From: Pseudorhodoferax soli
GTDB lineage: Bacteria > Pseudomonadota > Gammaproteobacteria > Burkholderiales > Burkholderiaceae_C
NCBI RefSeq assembly: GCF_003337555.1
Contig: NZ_QPJK01000005.1
Location: 310,001 to 374,000, forward strand
Reading direction: 5' to 3'
Length of the DNA stretch: 64,000 bases
The position numbers and the translations under genes are program-made. The notes beneath the pieces were generated by a model. The model saw only the letters and a program-made list of their open reading frames with translations, searched no databases and was not told the origin of the DNA. Of the stretch, positions 63,940 through 64,000 are shown in pieces (position 1 is the first letter of the stretch; each line of letters begins with the position of its first letter).

Positions 63940-64000
63940 ATGGCCGCCTATATCGTCAAACGCCTGTTGCTGATGTTTCCCACGCTGCTGGGCGTGCTGT
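63940..64000 (+). CDS. yejB: YejB-like ABC transporter permease (partial, runs off the window)
   Basis: Only the first 20 codons are present (MAAYIVKRLLLMFPTLLGVL), which match the start of YejB/DppB-type permeases: a short basic N-terminus followed by the first membrane helix. It starts 3 nt after the stop of the second YejA gene. The rest of the transporter (YejB end, YejE, YejF) should lie beyond the right edge. Confidence 0.85.
   Translation, partial: MAAYIVKRLLLMFPTLLGVL

Noticed and set aside
1-64000. CRISPR arrays, insertion sequences, integrases
   Set aside because: No regularly spaced repeats, no transposase or recombinase motifs, and no flanking inverted repeats were seen.

Overview
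The window is about 64 kb of high-GC DNA with dense coding on both strands and strong third-position G/C. Its gene content points to a betaproteobacterium of the Burkholderiales, most likely Comamonadaceae. The evidence is many orphan Bug/TctC-type periplasmic receptors (five intact, one internally deleted), a PEP-CTERM protein behind a sigma-54-like promoter, a periplasmic LigE-type DNA ligase beside fabI, and two tandem yejA-type solute-binding genes leading into yejB. No CRISPR array, rRNA, intact transposase or integrase was found. The genus is inference only.

Region by region. (1) 0-5 kb: a type II NADH dehydrogenase, two small proteins, a CYP152-like peroxygenase P450 with an unexplained C-terminal tail, and a DksA/TraR zinc-finger protein. 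(2) 5.3-12.6 kb: a PAS-GGDEF cyclase, a 1349-residue PAS/GAF-GGDEF-EAL-PAS-GGDEF protein, an AlkB-like dioxygenase and a small unknown. (3) 12.8-20.4 kb: a LysR regulator, a gutted bug gene, an alkyl sulfatase, a Tat-exported lipoprotein-type PhoD phosphatase, a zinc alcohol dehydrogenase and a Bug receptor. (4) 20.7-22.9 kb: a membrane-bound sensory diguanylate cyclase.

(5) 23.1-32.0 kb: one tightly packed minus-strand operon for CoA-dependent catabolism of an unidentified acid. In transcription order it holds enoyl-CoA hydratase, NDP-forming acyl-CoA synthetase, two acyl-CoA dehydrogenase subunits, two SDRs, a carboxymuconolactone-decarboxylase-like protein and a Bug receptor. A divergent SMP-30 lactonase lies upstream. 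(6) 33.2-38.8 kb: a LysR regulator and a divergent operon with a luciferase-like monooxygenase, a Bug receptor, a remnant of a second luciferase-like gene, an SDR, a VOC protein and a flavin reductase fused to an FCD-like domain. (7) 38.8-42.4 kb: a degraded stretch with a broken SRPBCC gene, tiny membrane-protein genes, the PEP-CTERM protein and a low-complexity secreted protein.

(8) 43.0-50.9 kb: a six-gene sugar-acid operon on the minus strand (Bug, IlvD/Edd dehydratase, HpcH/HpaI aldolase, second Bug, TauE-like permease, enolase-superfamily enzyme). It diverges from a GntR-like LacI regulator, with twin ACCGGT-centred palindromes between them. (9) 51-64 kb: a cardiolipin-synthase-like PLD, small stress-type proteins, tRNA-Ser(GGA), a DUF2237/SPFH/NfeD operon, a large PLP amino-acid decarboxylase, ligE-fabI, and the start of a yej-type peptide ABC transporter that runs off the right edge.

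The most interesting points are the flavin reductase-FCD fusion with its duplicated and deleted luciferase-like partner, the LacI/twin-operator sugar-acid operon with two receptors, the sigma-54 promoter and leader hairpin of the PEP-CTERM gene, the GGDEF-EAL-PAS-GGDEF protein, the P450 tail, and three gene remnants (bug, luciferase-like, SRPBCC).
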